A stretch of 64,000 nucleotides of DNA, from contig NC_084705.1 in assembly GCF_033807575.1 (NCBI RefSeq), forward strand, positions 18,780,019 to 18,844,018, read 5' to 3'. Numbering within the stretch: position 1 is the stretch's first letter; each line of letters opens with the position of its first letter. A program made the position numbers and the translations under genes. Below are positions 46,318 to 58,620 of this stretch, one piece after another. The notes below the pieces were generated by a model. That model had not been told where the DNA came from and made no database searches. It saw nothing but the letters and a program-made list of their open reading frames with translations. Source of the stretch: Cydia pomonella. Lineage: Eukaryota > Arthropoda > Insecta > Lepidoptera > Tortricidae.

Positions 46318-46470
46318 AATACTCACATACATATAAAAACATCCATAACTAAGGAACAAATATTAAGTAGTGATAAACACACAAATAAATGCCATTTCCA
46401 GGATTCGAACCCGGGAACTACTGCTTCGTAGGGAGGATCACTAGCGACTAGGCTAGGAGGCCGCCTACGA
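46318..46470 (-). mobile_element. tRNA-derived SINE, minus strand
   Basis: Minus-strand head with GGCCTCCTAGCCTAGTCGCT and B-box GGGTTCGAATCC, then the body GGCATTTATTTGTGTG..TGTTTTTATATG. Tail lost. Confidence 0.8.
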
Positions 46471-46624
46471 TAATAAGACGTTGATACGACTCTCAGTGCA
46501 TCTTGCGCGCACAAATCGCTGTAAGCGATCGTCAAGGTCGTAACATAAGTAATAGGGTCAAGCACATTTTAGAAAAAGGTAACTTTCTGTGGACAATATC
46601 TACAATAAAAGTTAACGACTCTGA

Positions 46625-46751
46625 TACAGTCAGCGTCAAATACTTTGTAGCTGTCAAAATGGCCAAATAGTTTGGTACGCCATACTAAATATATGGTGTA
46701 CCGAACTATTTGGCTACTTTGGTTGCTAAAAAGTATTTGACGCTGACTGTA
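46625..46751. mobile_element. 127-bp MITE (TACAGTCAGCGTCAAATACTT ends)
   Basis: TA-bounded palindrome with an inner pair CCAAATAGTTTGGTACGCCA and its complement. It shares only CAGTCAGC with the larger family. Confidence 0.85.
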
Positions 46752-47372
46752 CATAGATATCCCGTTTTTCTTATTTGAACTTCAAGTAACAACTGAAAAA
46801 GTATCCCGCATCTAAAGTTGCCGCGTAAAAATTGGTTTTAGATTCCCTTAAATTTGCGACGTCTACGGGAAAGACGCGAACGAGTTTGCTATAAAATGTG
46901 TATGACCCAACAGGATATAAACCGTAATGTATAACGCTTTCGGTCGATATGTAGACGCGGCACAACCCAGTGTATTCGTTTAGATAATGCCAATGTTTTT
47001 CACACATATCTGGACTACACTTTTATTAAAGCGCAAATATTAATATCATTTTCACCGAGAATCGGAACGCGCGTTCTGCATACAGAACAGATTTTGCATT
47101 TGCAAAACGAATGCTTCGTTGACCCTTTAGTAAAAAAAAACCTCGAAAGGCCATTCGTACGCCATTAATAAACATGATAGGCACCTAAACTCAGCCGACA
47201 TTTCGTACAGTGTTTTCAGTCCTTGCCTCCGGGTACGCCTACTACAAACGAGAGCGGAATTTGGCTTTTATTTTGTTATCACAAGCCCTGTCACACGCAG
47301 CAATACTGCAACTTTTATTGTAATGCTCAACCGTTCACTTATACTTTCTAGGAATTGTTATTTGTTACATTT
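46752..47372. other. Intergenic, nothing recognised
   Basis: No exon or family recognised. Confidence 0.4.
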
Positions 47373-48131
47373 TTTAGGGTTCCGTAGCCAAATGGCAAAA
47401 AACGGAACCCTTATAGATTCGTCATGTCCGTCTGTCTGTCCGATTCTGTCACAGCCACTTTTTTCCGAAACTATAAGAGCTATACTGTTCAAACTTAGTA
47501 AGTGGATGTATTCTATGAACCGCATTAAGATGTTCACACAAAAATAGAAAAAAAAACAATAAATTTTGGGGGTTCCCCATACTTAGAACTGAAACTCAAA
47601 AAATCTTTTTTCATCAAACCCATACATGTGGGGTATCTATGGATAGGTCTTCAAAAATGATATTTAGGTTTCTAATATCATTTTTTTCTAAACTGAATAG
47701 TTTGCGCGAGAGACACTTCTAAAGTGAAAAAATGTGTCCCCCCCCCCCCCTGTAACTTCTAAAAAAACAGAATGAAAAATCTAAAAAATATATATGATAT
47801 ACATTACCATGCAAACTTCCACCGAAAATTGGTTTGAACGAGATCTAGTGAGTAGTTTTTTTTTAATACGTCATAAAATTAAAAAAAAAAATCATCAAAC
47901 CTATACGTGTGGGGTATCTATGGATAGGTCTTCAAAAATGATATTTAGGTTCCTAATATCATTTTTTTCTAAACTGAATAGTTTGCGCGAGAGACACTTC
48001 CAAAGTGGTAAAATGTGTGTCCAAAGTGGTAAAATGTTGAACAAGATCTAGCAAGGACATTTTTTTTTAATACGTCTCAAATGGTACGGAACCCTTCATG
48101 CGCGAGTCCGACTCGCACTTGGCCGCTTTTT
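47373..48131 (+). mobile_element. GGGTTCCGT-family repeat, copy 2 with internal duplication
   Basis: Full ends are present (TAGGGTTCCGTAGCCAAATG and CGCGAGTCCGACTCGCACTTGG). A block of about 170 bp (ATCAAACC..GTGGGGTATCTATGGATAGG to GAGAGACACTTC) occurs twice, near 47620 and 47900. It has a run of 10-11 C at about 47740. Confidence 0.7.
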
Positions 48132-48152
48132 GATATGTGATATATTATTTAA

Positions 48153-48290
48153 CGGCCTCCGAGTACAGTTGGCTGAGACCCTGCCCACGAAGCAGGACGT
48201 CCAAAGGGTTCAAATCCTGGTAAGGGCATTTATTTGTATATTCATCACAAGTATTTGTTTCTGAGTTATTGGGGTTTTCTATGTATTTAT
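48153..48290 (+). mobile_element. tRNA-derived SINE, diverged copy
   Basis: CGGCCTCCGAGTACAGTTGG head, B-box GGTTCAAATCC and GGTAAGGGCATTTATTTG body. The tail is short. Confidence 0.75.
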
Positions 48291-48324
48291 TAATACCTAA
48301 TATTTAAATGTTAGGTTAGTGAGT

Positions 48325-48372
48325 GATAAGCCCCATGGCACACTTTTATGAACGTGTGCCATGGGGCTTATC
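48325..48372. repeat. 19-bp perfect hairpin
   Basis: GATAAGCCCCATGGCACAC and its exact complement around a 10-nt loop; likely a tiny MITE next to the SINE tail. Confidence 0.7.
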
Positions 48373-48431
48373 AGGGCATCAGATGAAGTAGCAGATCATA
48401 CGGTCTCACTCGTACTATTTAGTGCCTATAT

Positions 48432-48940
48432 TTAGGGTTCCGTAGTCAACTAGGAACCCTTATAGTTTCGCCATGTCCGTCTGTCTGTCTGCTTTGCTCC
48501 GTGGTAGTTATTGCTAGAAAGATGAAATTTGGCATGGACATATAAATCAATAAAGCCGACAAAGTCGTACAATAAAATCTAAAAGTTTAATTTTTTTAGG
48601 GTACTTCCCCTACACGTAAAGTGGGGGTGAATTATTTTTTTTTTGCTTCAACCCTACTGTGTGGGGTATCGTTGGAAAAGTCTTTCAAAACTAATAGGGG
48701 TCTTCAACAATTTTTTTTTTTTAAAGTGAATATATTCGGAGATAATCGTTCTGAAAGAAAAAAAAATGTGTCCCCCCCCCCTCTACCTTTTGAACCATAG
48801 GTCCAAAAATATGAAAAAAATCGTGGAAGTAGAGCTTCAAAAAGACATTAAATGAAAACTATAGCGGACATGATCCGTTTAGCTGTTTTTGAGTTATAGC
48901 AAAAACTTTCCCCTTCATAGTAAAAAGACGTACACCCACA
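48432..48940 (+). mobile_element. GGGTTCCGT-family repeat, copy 3 (3'-truncated)
   Basis: TTAGGGTTCCGTAGTCAACT then TCCGTCTGTCTGTCTG and a C-run (GTGTCCCCCCCCC) as in copy 2. The terminal CGAGTCCGACTCG part is absent. Confidence 0.6.
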
Positions 48941-49066
48941 GTTAAACGTTATTACGACTTTAAATGGGTTTTGCCGATTTTTATAACTCCTTTGATTTTA
49001 TTTTCACTTTGTTTTTAAGTCACATAGGTATTTTCTATTAATGAAATGTTAAAATTAAACATGTGG

Positions 49067-49290
49067 TACAGTCAGCATCAATAGTAGCGGATGAAACAAC
49101 GCGCCAGAAGTATCTGACATCCCGGATAACTTTTCCAAATATAGATAAATTTCTAAAATTCACGTTCAAAACTATATCTTTTACGGTCTTAGTTGTTCTA
49201 TATTAAAGACATCACTTTTTGTTAAGCCGTTACAGAATGGTAGATACTTATGAAGCGTTATTTGATCCGCTACTTTTGATGCTGACTGTA
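49067..49290. mobile_element. CAGTCAGCATC foldback MITE, copy 3
   Basis: 224-bp TA-bounded palindrome, near-identical in length and sequence to 40696-40919. Confidence 0.85.
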
Positions 49291-49531
49291 CCTACCCTAA
49301 CTACCATACCTATACAGTCCTCCTCATTTAACACACCTAGGTATACTTACCTGTATTAATTTTACACACTGGTGGTCTGGTGCCTAAAACTTAATTACCT
49401 ATGTAAATTGTTTCCGGAAAGTAACTTTAACTTACTGCACGTATTTAAATAAGTCTCCCAATGTCGCGCTCTTCGCATAATAATGTGTAATTTACATAAT
49501 TACAAAAAATCTAAAAAGGAAATATTTGCTT

Positions 49532-49800
49532 ACTTAGTGCTGTGGCGCAGCGACCTGAAGTGTATCTTGGCCTCCGACACCAAAGACCGTCGTGCTTCTC
49601 TCTCCAAAACCGTTTCGGTCAAGTCGACGGCGCCGAGTTCGCAAAGGTCTTTTTGCACTCCGTCTCTCCAGCGGTAGGTACCTAGGGCGTCCAAACGGTC
49701 TTCGGCCATTTGGAACTCCAGAGTACGCCCTCCAGACTGCACGATCCTCACCCATCCGGACTACGTGCTCGAGCCATCGGAGTCTAGCGGCTTTCGTTTC
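49532..49800 (-). pseudogene. RTE-like LINE C-terminal fragment
   Basis: Two minus frames join: RAYSGVPNGRRPFGRPRY, then after a frameshift RWRDGVQKDLCELGAVDLTE and SEAKIHFRSLRH. This is the C-terminal region of an RTE/BovB-like reverse transcriptase. Its overlapping plus frames are shadows. Confidence 0.7.
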
Positions 49801-49873
49801 TCTCTAAAAGATCTCTGGAAGATCTAAAAAAGAGATATTTAAATCAAATGTTTAATGATAGGAAATAATAGAT

Positions 49874-50004
49874 TAGTCAGACCAACCTAAGTTGGCAACG
49901 ATTTTAATAGCCCAACCTGTGCAAGTTGTGATGTTTGACGTTTAAAATAACACTTGCGCTGTCTGGGGTATCAAAATCGCTGCCAACTTATCTTGGTCTG
50001 AGCC
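49874..50004. mobile_element. 131-bp MITE (TCAGACCAA ends)
   Basis: TCAGACCAACCTAAGTTGGC..AACGATTTT on the left, AAAATCG..GCCAACTTATCTTGGTCTGA on the right. Confidence 0.75.
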
Positions 50005-50093
50005 TAGATAACAAGTTTTTATTATAGTTATCAGTCTATCCGGTTTGTTTTGATGATTTGATTGATGACATTACAGTCAAATTCTGTCAATTG

Positions 50094-50303
50094 TACAGTC
50101 AGCATCAAAAGTAGCGGATCAAATAACGCTAAGTATCTACCATTCTGTAACAGCTTAACAAAAAGTGATGTGTTTAATATAGACTGTAAAAGTTATACTT
50201 TTGAACGCGAATTCTAGAAATTTATCTATATTTGGAAATGTTATCCAGAATATCAGATACTTTTGGCGCGTTGTTTCATCCGCTACTTTTGATGCTGACT
50301 GTA
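50094..50303. mobile_element. CAGTCAGCATC foldback MITE, copy 4
   Basis: 210 bp, TA-bounded, inverted relative to copies 2 and 3 in its inner part. Confidence 0.85.
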
Positions 50304-53300
50304 CTCTACGCATGGAACACCTCTTAATCAACAGTACTTGATCGTGACGTCAGGCTTGAGTCTGAGCCGCCTTGCAATACTTCAAGTATGGAAAACAAGA
50401 ACATTGCTATTTTGATATCTAAATATATTATTGCGTTTATGTATATAGTTGCCGTACAATACAATATATTGTATAATAAAATGCCAGGAATCGAATGATA
50501 CCATTATTCCTCATTTTGGATGCTAAAACGAGAACTTAATGTGAAACGTCGAGTTCTTGTATACATATTTTTAAGTGCAAAGAAAACTTATCCTAAAAAA
50601 CCTCATATGACATGACTTAAAGGCGTTCTCTACCAGTCAACCTTTGGGCAAAACAGATAAGTTGTATATGTAAGTTGCAGATTTTGTCATAAAATTCAAC
50701 ATGTGTCACTATCCCAATTTAATGAATCCTTTAAAATTCTAGTTTTCGACTCCGCTTAAGATTACCTATTCGATTTACGATCACCTACTTACTCGTATTT
50801 ACCTTGAATGTGACTCGGCTCAGAATTGACGTATTTACACGGGTGAAATTTCGAGTGAATCCCAGGCTTCTATTTGACATAGCATAGCATAGGCTATTAA
50901 CGGGAAAGGTGATAGGCAAATTATAATTCGTTTTTTTAAGTCTTTTAAGTAGGTGACCATATGTCGTGAAATGCAAATGTAATTAAGGCGTCGTGAGTTC
51001 AGATATCCTTCTTCGATGCAGCACGCTGAGCACTGAGCGGACGGCCGTGCGTTCCTGGGATCGCGGATATAATTATGTTTGAATTTTTATTTTTAGTTAG
51101 CAACAAATCACGTTATTAAAATTCGTATCTAAATTGGTTACCTACGTGATATTTATTTAAAAATGATTAATACAGAATTGTCTCTATTTGTCTCTTAGTT
51201 TAAAAAAGTAATCTACATATTAGTCCGATCAAAAATAAACTAGGCATTTTTAAAAACAATTTTCATGTTAACAGCTTTTGTGCAAAATAATTACAAACGT
51301 TTAATGGCGCGTTTTATAGCCATGTTTGTGATTTTTATATAATCGAAAGTTGTTTAATCAGGTTTCGAATCGATTAAGTTACTAGAGAAATGCAACAAAT
51401 TTTACGAAAAAGCATTACGATTTAAAAAAAAAACTCTGCTGGCTGAGCCGGTCGCACCTTCAAATAATACGTATATCGTATAATTAAAATGTATGATCAC
51501 AGTAAGCTGTCACGATGCTCATTTATTGTAATTCGTAACGTAGGTAGTTGATATGTTACGTACTTGGCTTGTCCCACATATTTATGTATATCATTTAATC
51601 AGGGTTGTCACATAATATACAGTAAAATTCGCTTTACAGATTCTGAAAAGGCCCACATCTAAAACGCATTACAAACGGGAAAGCGTATTTACCGTGAAAT
51701 AAAATGTATGATAACAAGTTGTAAACTGGCGTAATACGCGGAGAATCGAATAACATCATAGACCGCGATTCATAGGTCACTCGCAAAATAAAACAAGGTA
51801 CAGAATTTGGTGTTAAAAAATCCTATTCACATTCAGATTAATAATAGTTAAATTTGTGCTCGTTTAGTGTGAAATCCTTACCCAAATACCCGCCTAAAAC
51901 ATCCCATTTAACACAACGAGCCTTAACAACAATTTGTAAATGTACACCTTAATATATGAATGGGTCACTGAATTTCAATATTTTCTTGAAAATTTGTTCT
52001 TAAATGCCAACAAAAAACATTGGAATTAAAACTTTAAAGATGTTCCCCTAAGTTATTTTTTGACTGAGGAGTTGTGGAAAAACGACGTTGTTCTTTTGAA
52101 GGGGCATTTGGACGAGTGCCAGTGTCTAAAATCTGAAACTAAGCCGTGAAATTTTAGGCTGAGTTACACTAAGCATAAAATCACCCGGTTCTTAATGTGT
52201 TTTAGATAGCTTAGGTTGCAATTTGAAGAAGTATCCATGCAGTCAGTAAAAATAGCAATTAATTAGATATAAAAGCAATACTAAATAATACAACACAACA
52301 AAAGGGTCTGGCCGGTTCACCGTAGTAAAACTACCCCTGGCTGAAATTATGGACATTTTATGTACGTTTATTTGTCTCATTATATCAGTAGTATTCTCAC
52401 ACGCGCTTATGTTTACATTTTTGTCTACTAATATACTTACCAATTTTCATTAATTATTTAGGTTTTATAGGTAAAAACGTAGGTATTGTTTTATATGAAT
52501 CGTAGAAAAAGTATTGTATATAATAGTGACATAATCAAACTTTTCAATCTCGTACCTTACTTAGGCACCTCTGCAAGCTACGTTGCCTAAACATGGTATT
52601 TGACTGAAAAGCTCTATTATATCACGATTGTACAAAATACTTAATAAGGTTCGGTCGGCAGCGATGTTGCGCCGCAAAACTGCAGCAGTAACGCTGGTGT
52701 GTGAGTACGGGATCCGAACGTCACCTTTAATGATTAAATCCCTGTTCAAGTATTCATAGTATTTCTTGCTATTGGGAATATAGATTGGGTCAACATGGAA
52801 TTAAACTCATCGGAATTTTAAGCTTAGAATAACTTATTTAATGACACTAACGGGTCTGTCGCGGTTAAATTTCATCATTTTACCTTTAATCCAGCATGGT
52901 TGCATTGGCTGTGGTCACGAAAGACTGACGTCGCAGGAAAATGTCAAATAATTGCTTATTAATTAAAATAGATGATGACAGAAATAGATGTTAGTAGTTA
53001 ATTTCTTTTGCAGTTACAAATAATAAGTCAAAACAGTTGACTACAATGTTAAAATTATTGGACTATGATCCAATTATTTCGTAATTAATTTGTCTCTATT
53101 GATTCTATCAACGTTTGACTTCTGTAGCGTAAAGCTTCATGAAACGGTTAATTTTAGGCGTAGCACACAAATCCAAACCTATTCGAAATCGCCATTGTAG
53201 ATAATTAACCGGACAATTTGCGCAACTCCTGGTCAGTTTAATGTGTTTATGTCCTCGTCGTTTACTAAATTTGATATTTAGAATATGTAGAAGATAGGAA

Positions 53301-54639
53301 AGAACCTAATACACGTTTCCTGTTTACAATATCATGAACCATAATTAATTCATTTTCAATACCGGTTTTATAACAAATATTAAAATACAATAAAAAAATA
53401 TGTCGAGCCCGCCCGTATGCAATAATGTACTATTTTTAAAATGTACGAGTATAAGCGGGGCGTGCATCAAGTTTCGTAATCGGCTGCCGTTAAAATTTTG
53501 AAATAATAAAAAAAACGTAACTATATGAGGTTCAAGGCAAAGTTTTATAGTTTCCTAGCTTGTCTGCCACGCCTCGTTTAGTGATTCCAACCTGCAAATT
53601 TTGACAATCCTTAGTATGTAGGTATCGATGTTTTAAAATATAATATTATTGTGTGTAATAAAAAATATGAAGAATATGTTATGTTTTTCATTGTTTGCTT
53701 TTTATAATGGCTTAAAACTCAACGTGCAAAGCGCTCAAACATGGCGTAGATTAATTTTAAAAGGACGCTGATCTCCTTGTTTTTCTTTTCTCCGTAATCC
53801 CTTCTAGCTGTGTGAAGCGGGATTAAAAGCTCAGGAAGGGCCTTTAACAACTGTTGCTGGCTTCAGGGTTTCTTAAACTGCTTGAAGCTCCAACGGAAGA
53901 CAGCACCAAAAAACAATTTCAAATATGTAAGAAGTGATTGAAATATGGTATTAACAGGAACAAAAAAGAAACTTGTAACTAGAATGTATTGTTCCATATT
54001 GTACTAAATAAGTATAATTTGTGGTTAAAATCAATTTATTCAAATCATATCGGTCTGTATTGTGTTTACTTTAATCTAATAACAATTTTGTCACTAGTGA
54101 TTCGTACGGATGCTCTGTGAATTACTGAATGTATTCGTTAACTTAGAAATCTACGAAGCTTCGATCATATTGGTGAAATTGTATTCAAAGGCAAATGGTA
54201 CTCTACTCAGGTAGTGGTATGCTACTCAGTGTAATTTTATCAATAATATTTCATTTACAGTACGTGCTCATTCGACCTTAATACCAAGTACGAGTAGAAC
54301 TAAAACAGAAGTTCAGGAACGATATATGTAAGCCGAGCTTGATTCCTCACAACTACTTAAATTAGTTAGGGTGCAGAAACAATTTGGACCCATCTGCGGT
54401 TCAGACTTAGATGTTTGATTGAAATGTCTGACTTTATGCCGGCATAATTTCGTAATAGGTATAGAAATCAAAGGTAAACGACAGTAGAGTCACTTTCGTG
54501 AATCTGTTGTCTTATCGAGGTGATTCAACTTACAACTTTGTTCATATTTTCTTATCAGAAATAAAGGTTCAACTAACTTTAAATCATTCACGCAGAATTA
54601 TACTGTTAGTAATTCAGTTGTGCGTTAAATTATATGTTT
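50304..54639. other. Intergenic, 4.3 kb with almost no recognised content
   Basis: A minus fragment of the ACTGGTAGAGAACGCC repeat lies at 50613-50656. A GC-richer patch at 51000-51060 (CTGAGCGGACGGCCGTGCG) was not assigned. No exon was recognised on either strand. Confidence 0.4.
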
Positions 54640-54742
54640 ATGAATAATATCTCATAGGTAAGCGTGCTCCACCGTAGACCGCATCATCACTTACCATCAG
54701 GTTAGATCGTGGTCAAACGCCTGCCTGTCCTCAATAAAAAAA
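54640..54742. mobile_element. LINE/SINE tail fragment
   Basis: Contains CTCCACCGTAGACCGCATCA..CTTACCATCAGG and an A-rich end, as in moth non-LTR 3' ends. Confidence 0.45.
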
Positions 54743-54819
54743 AGAGAAAACCAACTTGTTAACTAATCTCCTAAGAAACATTTTTGCTAACGACACAGAC
54801 TATACGTATGCAAGCGATA

Positions 54820-55227
54820 TCACAATTTTTTAAACCGGCGTGTGCGCTCGAACCAGTGCGTGTCATCTCGTACGGCACAAGCTTGTCCGAGCTTATTAGC
54901 GCGAAAACGCTCGTACGAATGGCACGCGAATGTATGTAAAAACGAGCTTAACGTATAAAACGCTAATTTGAAGGAAAACTTTGAAAATTCACTGCATCCG
55001 ACAAGAATCGAACTTGCAACATTTCGGAACACGTTAAACACACAGAAACGTGCGTGTAAACAAAAAGGAAGAAATTCCGACCGGAGTTCAACAAAACCTT
55101 GTTGTTGCAAGTTCGAATCTTCCCGGAAGCGGTATTTTTTTCTATTTTTCCAAAAATATATTAAAAAAAACATATGATAATATCGTATAAATGAGTTGCG
55201 TTTGACCTGTAAAAAACAAATTAACAT
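54820..55227 (-). repeat. Repeat with two opposed tRNA-T-arm-like motifs and a 135-codon frame
   Basis: On the minus strand near 55020-54995, GCAAG-TTCGATT-CTTGT folds as a T arm. On the plus strand near 55105-55125 the same GTTGCAAGTTCGAATCTT recurs. The 135-codon minus frame through it has no recognised domain. Confidence 0.35.
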
Positions 55228-55934
55228 TCTACACAGTACGTTTACGTCTAAAATGTAACTCCTCCAACGACTTCTGTAGGTATCTAAGTACGGTCAAGGC
55301 AAACAGTGACTCAGTTGCCCAAATACATATGTAAATCGCTGTACATTGTAGCACCCTTACGTGTTAGAATCACCATTGCACGTCCAATTGAACTTGTTCG
55401 ATTACTCAATATTTATGCTGTATTAGCAGGGAAGTAAATAGCCTATCTCATGTTGGAATTAGGTAGAGTGAGCCACTGTATCCGGCTATTTCTTCACGAG
55501 TCACTGTTCCCTACCCTACCCTACCTACTTAAAATATGTTATATCTGCTGTATCCTGACCTACTACTCCAAGGTACCTGACAGTTTCCTTAATTTGTGTA
55601 GGCCTGCCAATCACTGCGACATCAGACCAACTAAATTAATATTTATTGTGTTATTTTCATAAGAACCTTAGAAGGTAGGCACGTGGCTCAACATAATTGT
55701 TACGTAACTTGACTTTACCGACATTTTCTGTTTTATTACATTAAGTAGGAAATTGAGTTACCCATGGTTAAGCTTTTCCTTTTAATAGCTTTTCCATTGC
55801 TGCAAGGAACTGGTAAAGCTTAGATATATTTCAATTATCTTGAAAAGATTTTTTTTTTTATTTAAAGATATTTCATTTTTACTACTACGTACTTTAAAAT
55901 ATTTGATGATATAAAATATTAAAAATTATAATGC
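55228..55934. other. Intergenic, nothing recognised
   Basis: AT-rich. No exon or family recognised. Confidence 0.4.
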
Positions 55935-56295
55935 ATATGTTACCTACTGGTAATGTTAGAAGGTTAATTAAACTGAAGTTTACCTAGGTATACTTAGTAT
56001 TGCCCAAGCCTTTTGGGTAAAGCCCGAATAAAAACAACTTTAATTTGTATTCTGCGTTTACCCGTATACATCTAGGTCTACTCAACACTGGGAGGATAAT
56101 CTCAGAAGTGATGATGCGACACCTAACATTACCTAGCCAGTGCTGGCTAGACCCACATGTGTACGGGTAAACGCCGAATACAGATTGATGTTGTTTAAAT
56201 TTTCGAACTATACCCTAAAGGCTCGGGTAATACTAGTTATTAACCTTAAGGGGGGTTTAAGTAACCTTCTAACATTTCCCGTAACACATACTATT
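55935..56295. mobile_element. 360-bp MITE with long imperfect arms
   Basis: Outer arms ATGTTAGAAGGTTA and TAACCTTCTAACATT; inner arms TGCGTTTACCCGTATACAT and TGTGTACGGGTAAACGCC. The centre holds a TAGCCAGTGCTGGCTAGA near-palindrome. Confidence 0.7.
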
Positions 56296-56734
56296 CATAA
56301 TTTTCTATGCACGTTTTACAGTCTTTTTAAGGATACAAGTATGAATATGATGCAGCTCACTACTTTAATAAGCAATTGATTATTTACTCTTGACTAGGAA
56401 AAGTTTATATCGTGATTTATGACAAAAAAGATAAAAATATTTATGTATTCAATATATACTTCAACATGTTGCAGCTACCCTCATTTATTTTACCAAGTTA
56501 TCGAGGCAATGTCTAAGTCTAAGGTGAGCCAAGAAGGTGAGTATCTAGAAAAGGCTCACTTACCTGGAGCGCCGACGATGGAAAAGGCAATATTATTAAG
56601 AACTGGATTTTACTAGAAAATAATGTTGAAAAAATTACGAGTAGTTCATGAAGGTATTTTGATGTAAGAACAAAGGTTAAACTTTGGTACTTATAATATA
56701 ATTGCTTATCGCATATAACATAGGTCTTTCAAAA

Positions 56735-57190
56735 GGAATATGGGTCTTTAACAATCATTTTTTGAGAATGTATGTATTTTCAGAAATTATCACTCTAAAA
56801 GAAAAAAATATGTGTCCCCCCCCTCCACTTTTTGAACCATTATGGGTCCAATAATATTTTTTTAAAGTAGAGCTTTTTTATACCACGACGGTGGCAAACA
56901 AACATACGGCCCGCCTGATGGTAAGCAGTCACCGTAGCCTATGTATGGACGCATAAAACGAATAAAGATATTAAATAGTTTTTGAACTATCGAAAAATAC
57001 ATACCTTCTTAATAAAACGACGTACAAAGCACTGCAAAGGTACTCACTCTCTTTTGCTTGTAAAGTTGTTATTTATTTACTTTACTTTTTTAACCCCTTT
57101 TATTCAAAGCTCCCTATTGTGTCGGGCGGATAACTACGGAATCCTACATTCAGTATGGCCTGACATGCTCTTGGCCGGTTTTTGTTAAGT
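56735..57190 (+). mobile_element. GGGTTCCGT-family repeat, 5'-truncated, split by a SINE piece
   Basis: It has the C-run block (GTGTCCCCCCCCTCCAC, then TTTTGAACCAT) and the terminal GCTCTTGGCCGGTTTTTG. The minus fragment at 56875-56950 (GGCCCGCCTGATGGTAAGCA) lies in the middle. Confidence 0.6.
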
Positions 57191-58265
57191 TGTTATAGAA
57201 TGGTAAATACTTTTGACTTTTTCACGCATATTTCTGATCCACTAGTTTCGATGTTAGCTGTCTGCTATTAATACAAACGATATTTATGACAAATTGGACA
57301 CTTACAGTATTAATAACATTTTAATACAGGAATACCAAGCCCAGGACTAGTAACAATAGTTATTTGATTTAGAAGGGGGAAAAGTTGTTGTTTAACCTCT
57401 CGTCTCGTCCAAAATTGAACCACGAGCATAGCGAGTAGTTCAAAAAATAGAATCTTGAGCGTTGCGAGGGCTTCAAGGCGCGAGGGTTAAACAAATTTTG
57501 CCACGGAGTGAAACAAAAAATGTTCGCTACAAGATACCAACACAAGAAAATACTAACTGTAATATATCAAACAAAGCATAGCAAATCAATTCAACATTAT
57601 TTTTATTAAATATTTATGTAGCATTCAAATTTATCATTTAAAAGTCAGTTCTAGCAGCCAACAACTCAAAATTTTCATCAGATTACTTTGCCCTAGATGG
57701 AGATAAAATGCTTTCTCATCAGTTTTTGAACAATCAAGAGAGCCCTTACAATCTGGGGTGGTAAAAAATATTTTCGTACTATAATTTTAGATCTCACATC
57801 GTCGATTACCCGTAACCACAGCGATTTATTTGACCGACGTTGGCCGACCTCCACATTCTACAATTTCCCTTTAATCATGCCCGATAGCTCAAACTTTACT
57901 CTTCATCAATTTCATATCCGGTGGAGCCCATATTAACTGGTTCGATGCTTGTCGATATCCGGATTATCCTTATTTGGGGGATGACACTAACAAGGGTACC
58001 ATTTTCTGCCCTGTCGCCGACGATTCTGAGGGTTAATTTTTAATGGCCTCTTATATCTTTGGTGGGTGAATTTCGAACATAACCTTTAAGATTGCGTTTA
58101 TAGAATCGCCCACATAGTTGACAAGTAAATACTTTAATAAATTCACATGAAAGTATGCTTTGATGTATGTGGGGTAACTAAGTTTCTTTTACTTTGGATT
58201 TATCAAAATCGGTTAGATTTAAAGATAAAGTGACTTTATCTTTAAATGATAAACACAGATCATAA
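57191..58265. other. Intergenic, nothing recognised
   Basis: No exon or family recognised. Confidence 0.4.
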
Positions 58266-58437
58266 TGTTGCGTTCCTGCCGGTGAGTAAGGTTACCAGAG
58301 CTCAACGAGGGTGCGGAGTGTTAGGGTCGGCAACGCGCATGTTACTCTTCTGAAGTTGCAGACGTACATTGGTTACGAAGGCTGCTTACCATCAGGCGGG
58401 CCGTATGCTTGTTTGCCACCGACGTAGTATAAAAAAG
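58266..58437 (+). mobile_element. Retroposon tail (CCATCAGGCGGGCCGTATGC family)
   Basis: GAGCTCAACGAGGGTGCGGA, GTTGCAGACGTACATTGG and CTTACCATCAGGCGGGCCG then TTTGCCACCGACGTAGTATA with an A-rich end. The partner fragment at 56875-56950 is inverted. Confidence 0.6.
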
Positions 58438-58528
58438 ATATGTAAACTGTTAATAATTAAATACGTATTAATCATCGAACTGTTATTTTAATGTTTTACA
58501 TATTTACTTAACTGTGCTCATTTCGTTT

Positions 58529-58620
58529 TTAGGGTTCCGTAGCCAAATGGCAAAAAACGGAACCCTTATAGATTCGTCATGTCCGTCTGTCTGTCCGATT
58601 ATGTCACAGCCACTTTTTTT
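58529..58620 (+). mobile_element. GGGTTCCGT-family repeat, 5' fragment
   Basis: First about 90 bp nearly identical to 47373-47465 (AGGGTTCCGTAGCCAAATGG), then unrelated sequence. Confidence 0.7.

Noticed and set aside
54820..55227. 135-codon minus frame as a host gene
   Set aside because: No recognised domain, includes the tRNA-like repeat motifs; kept only as a repeat.
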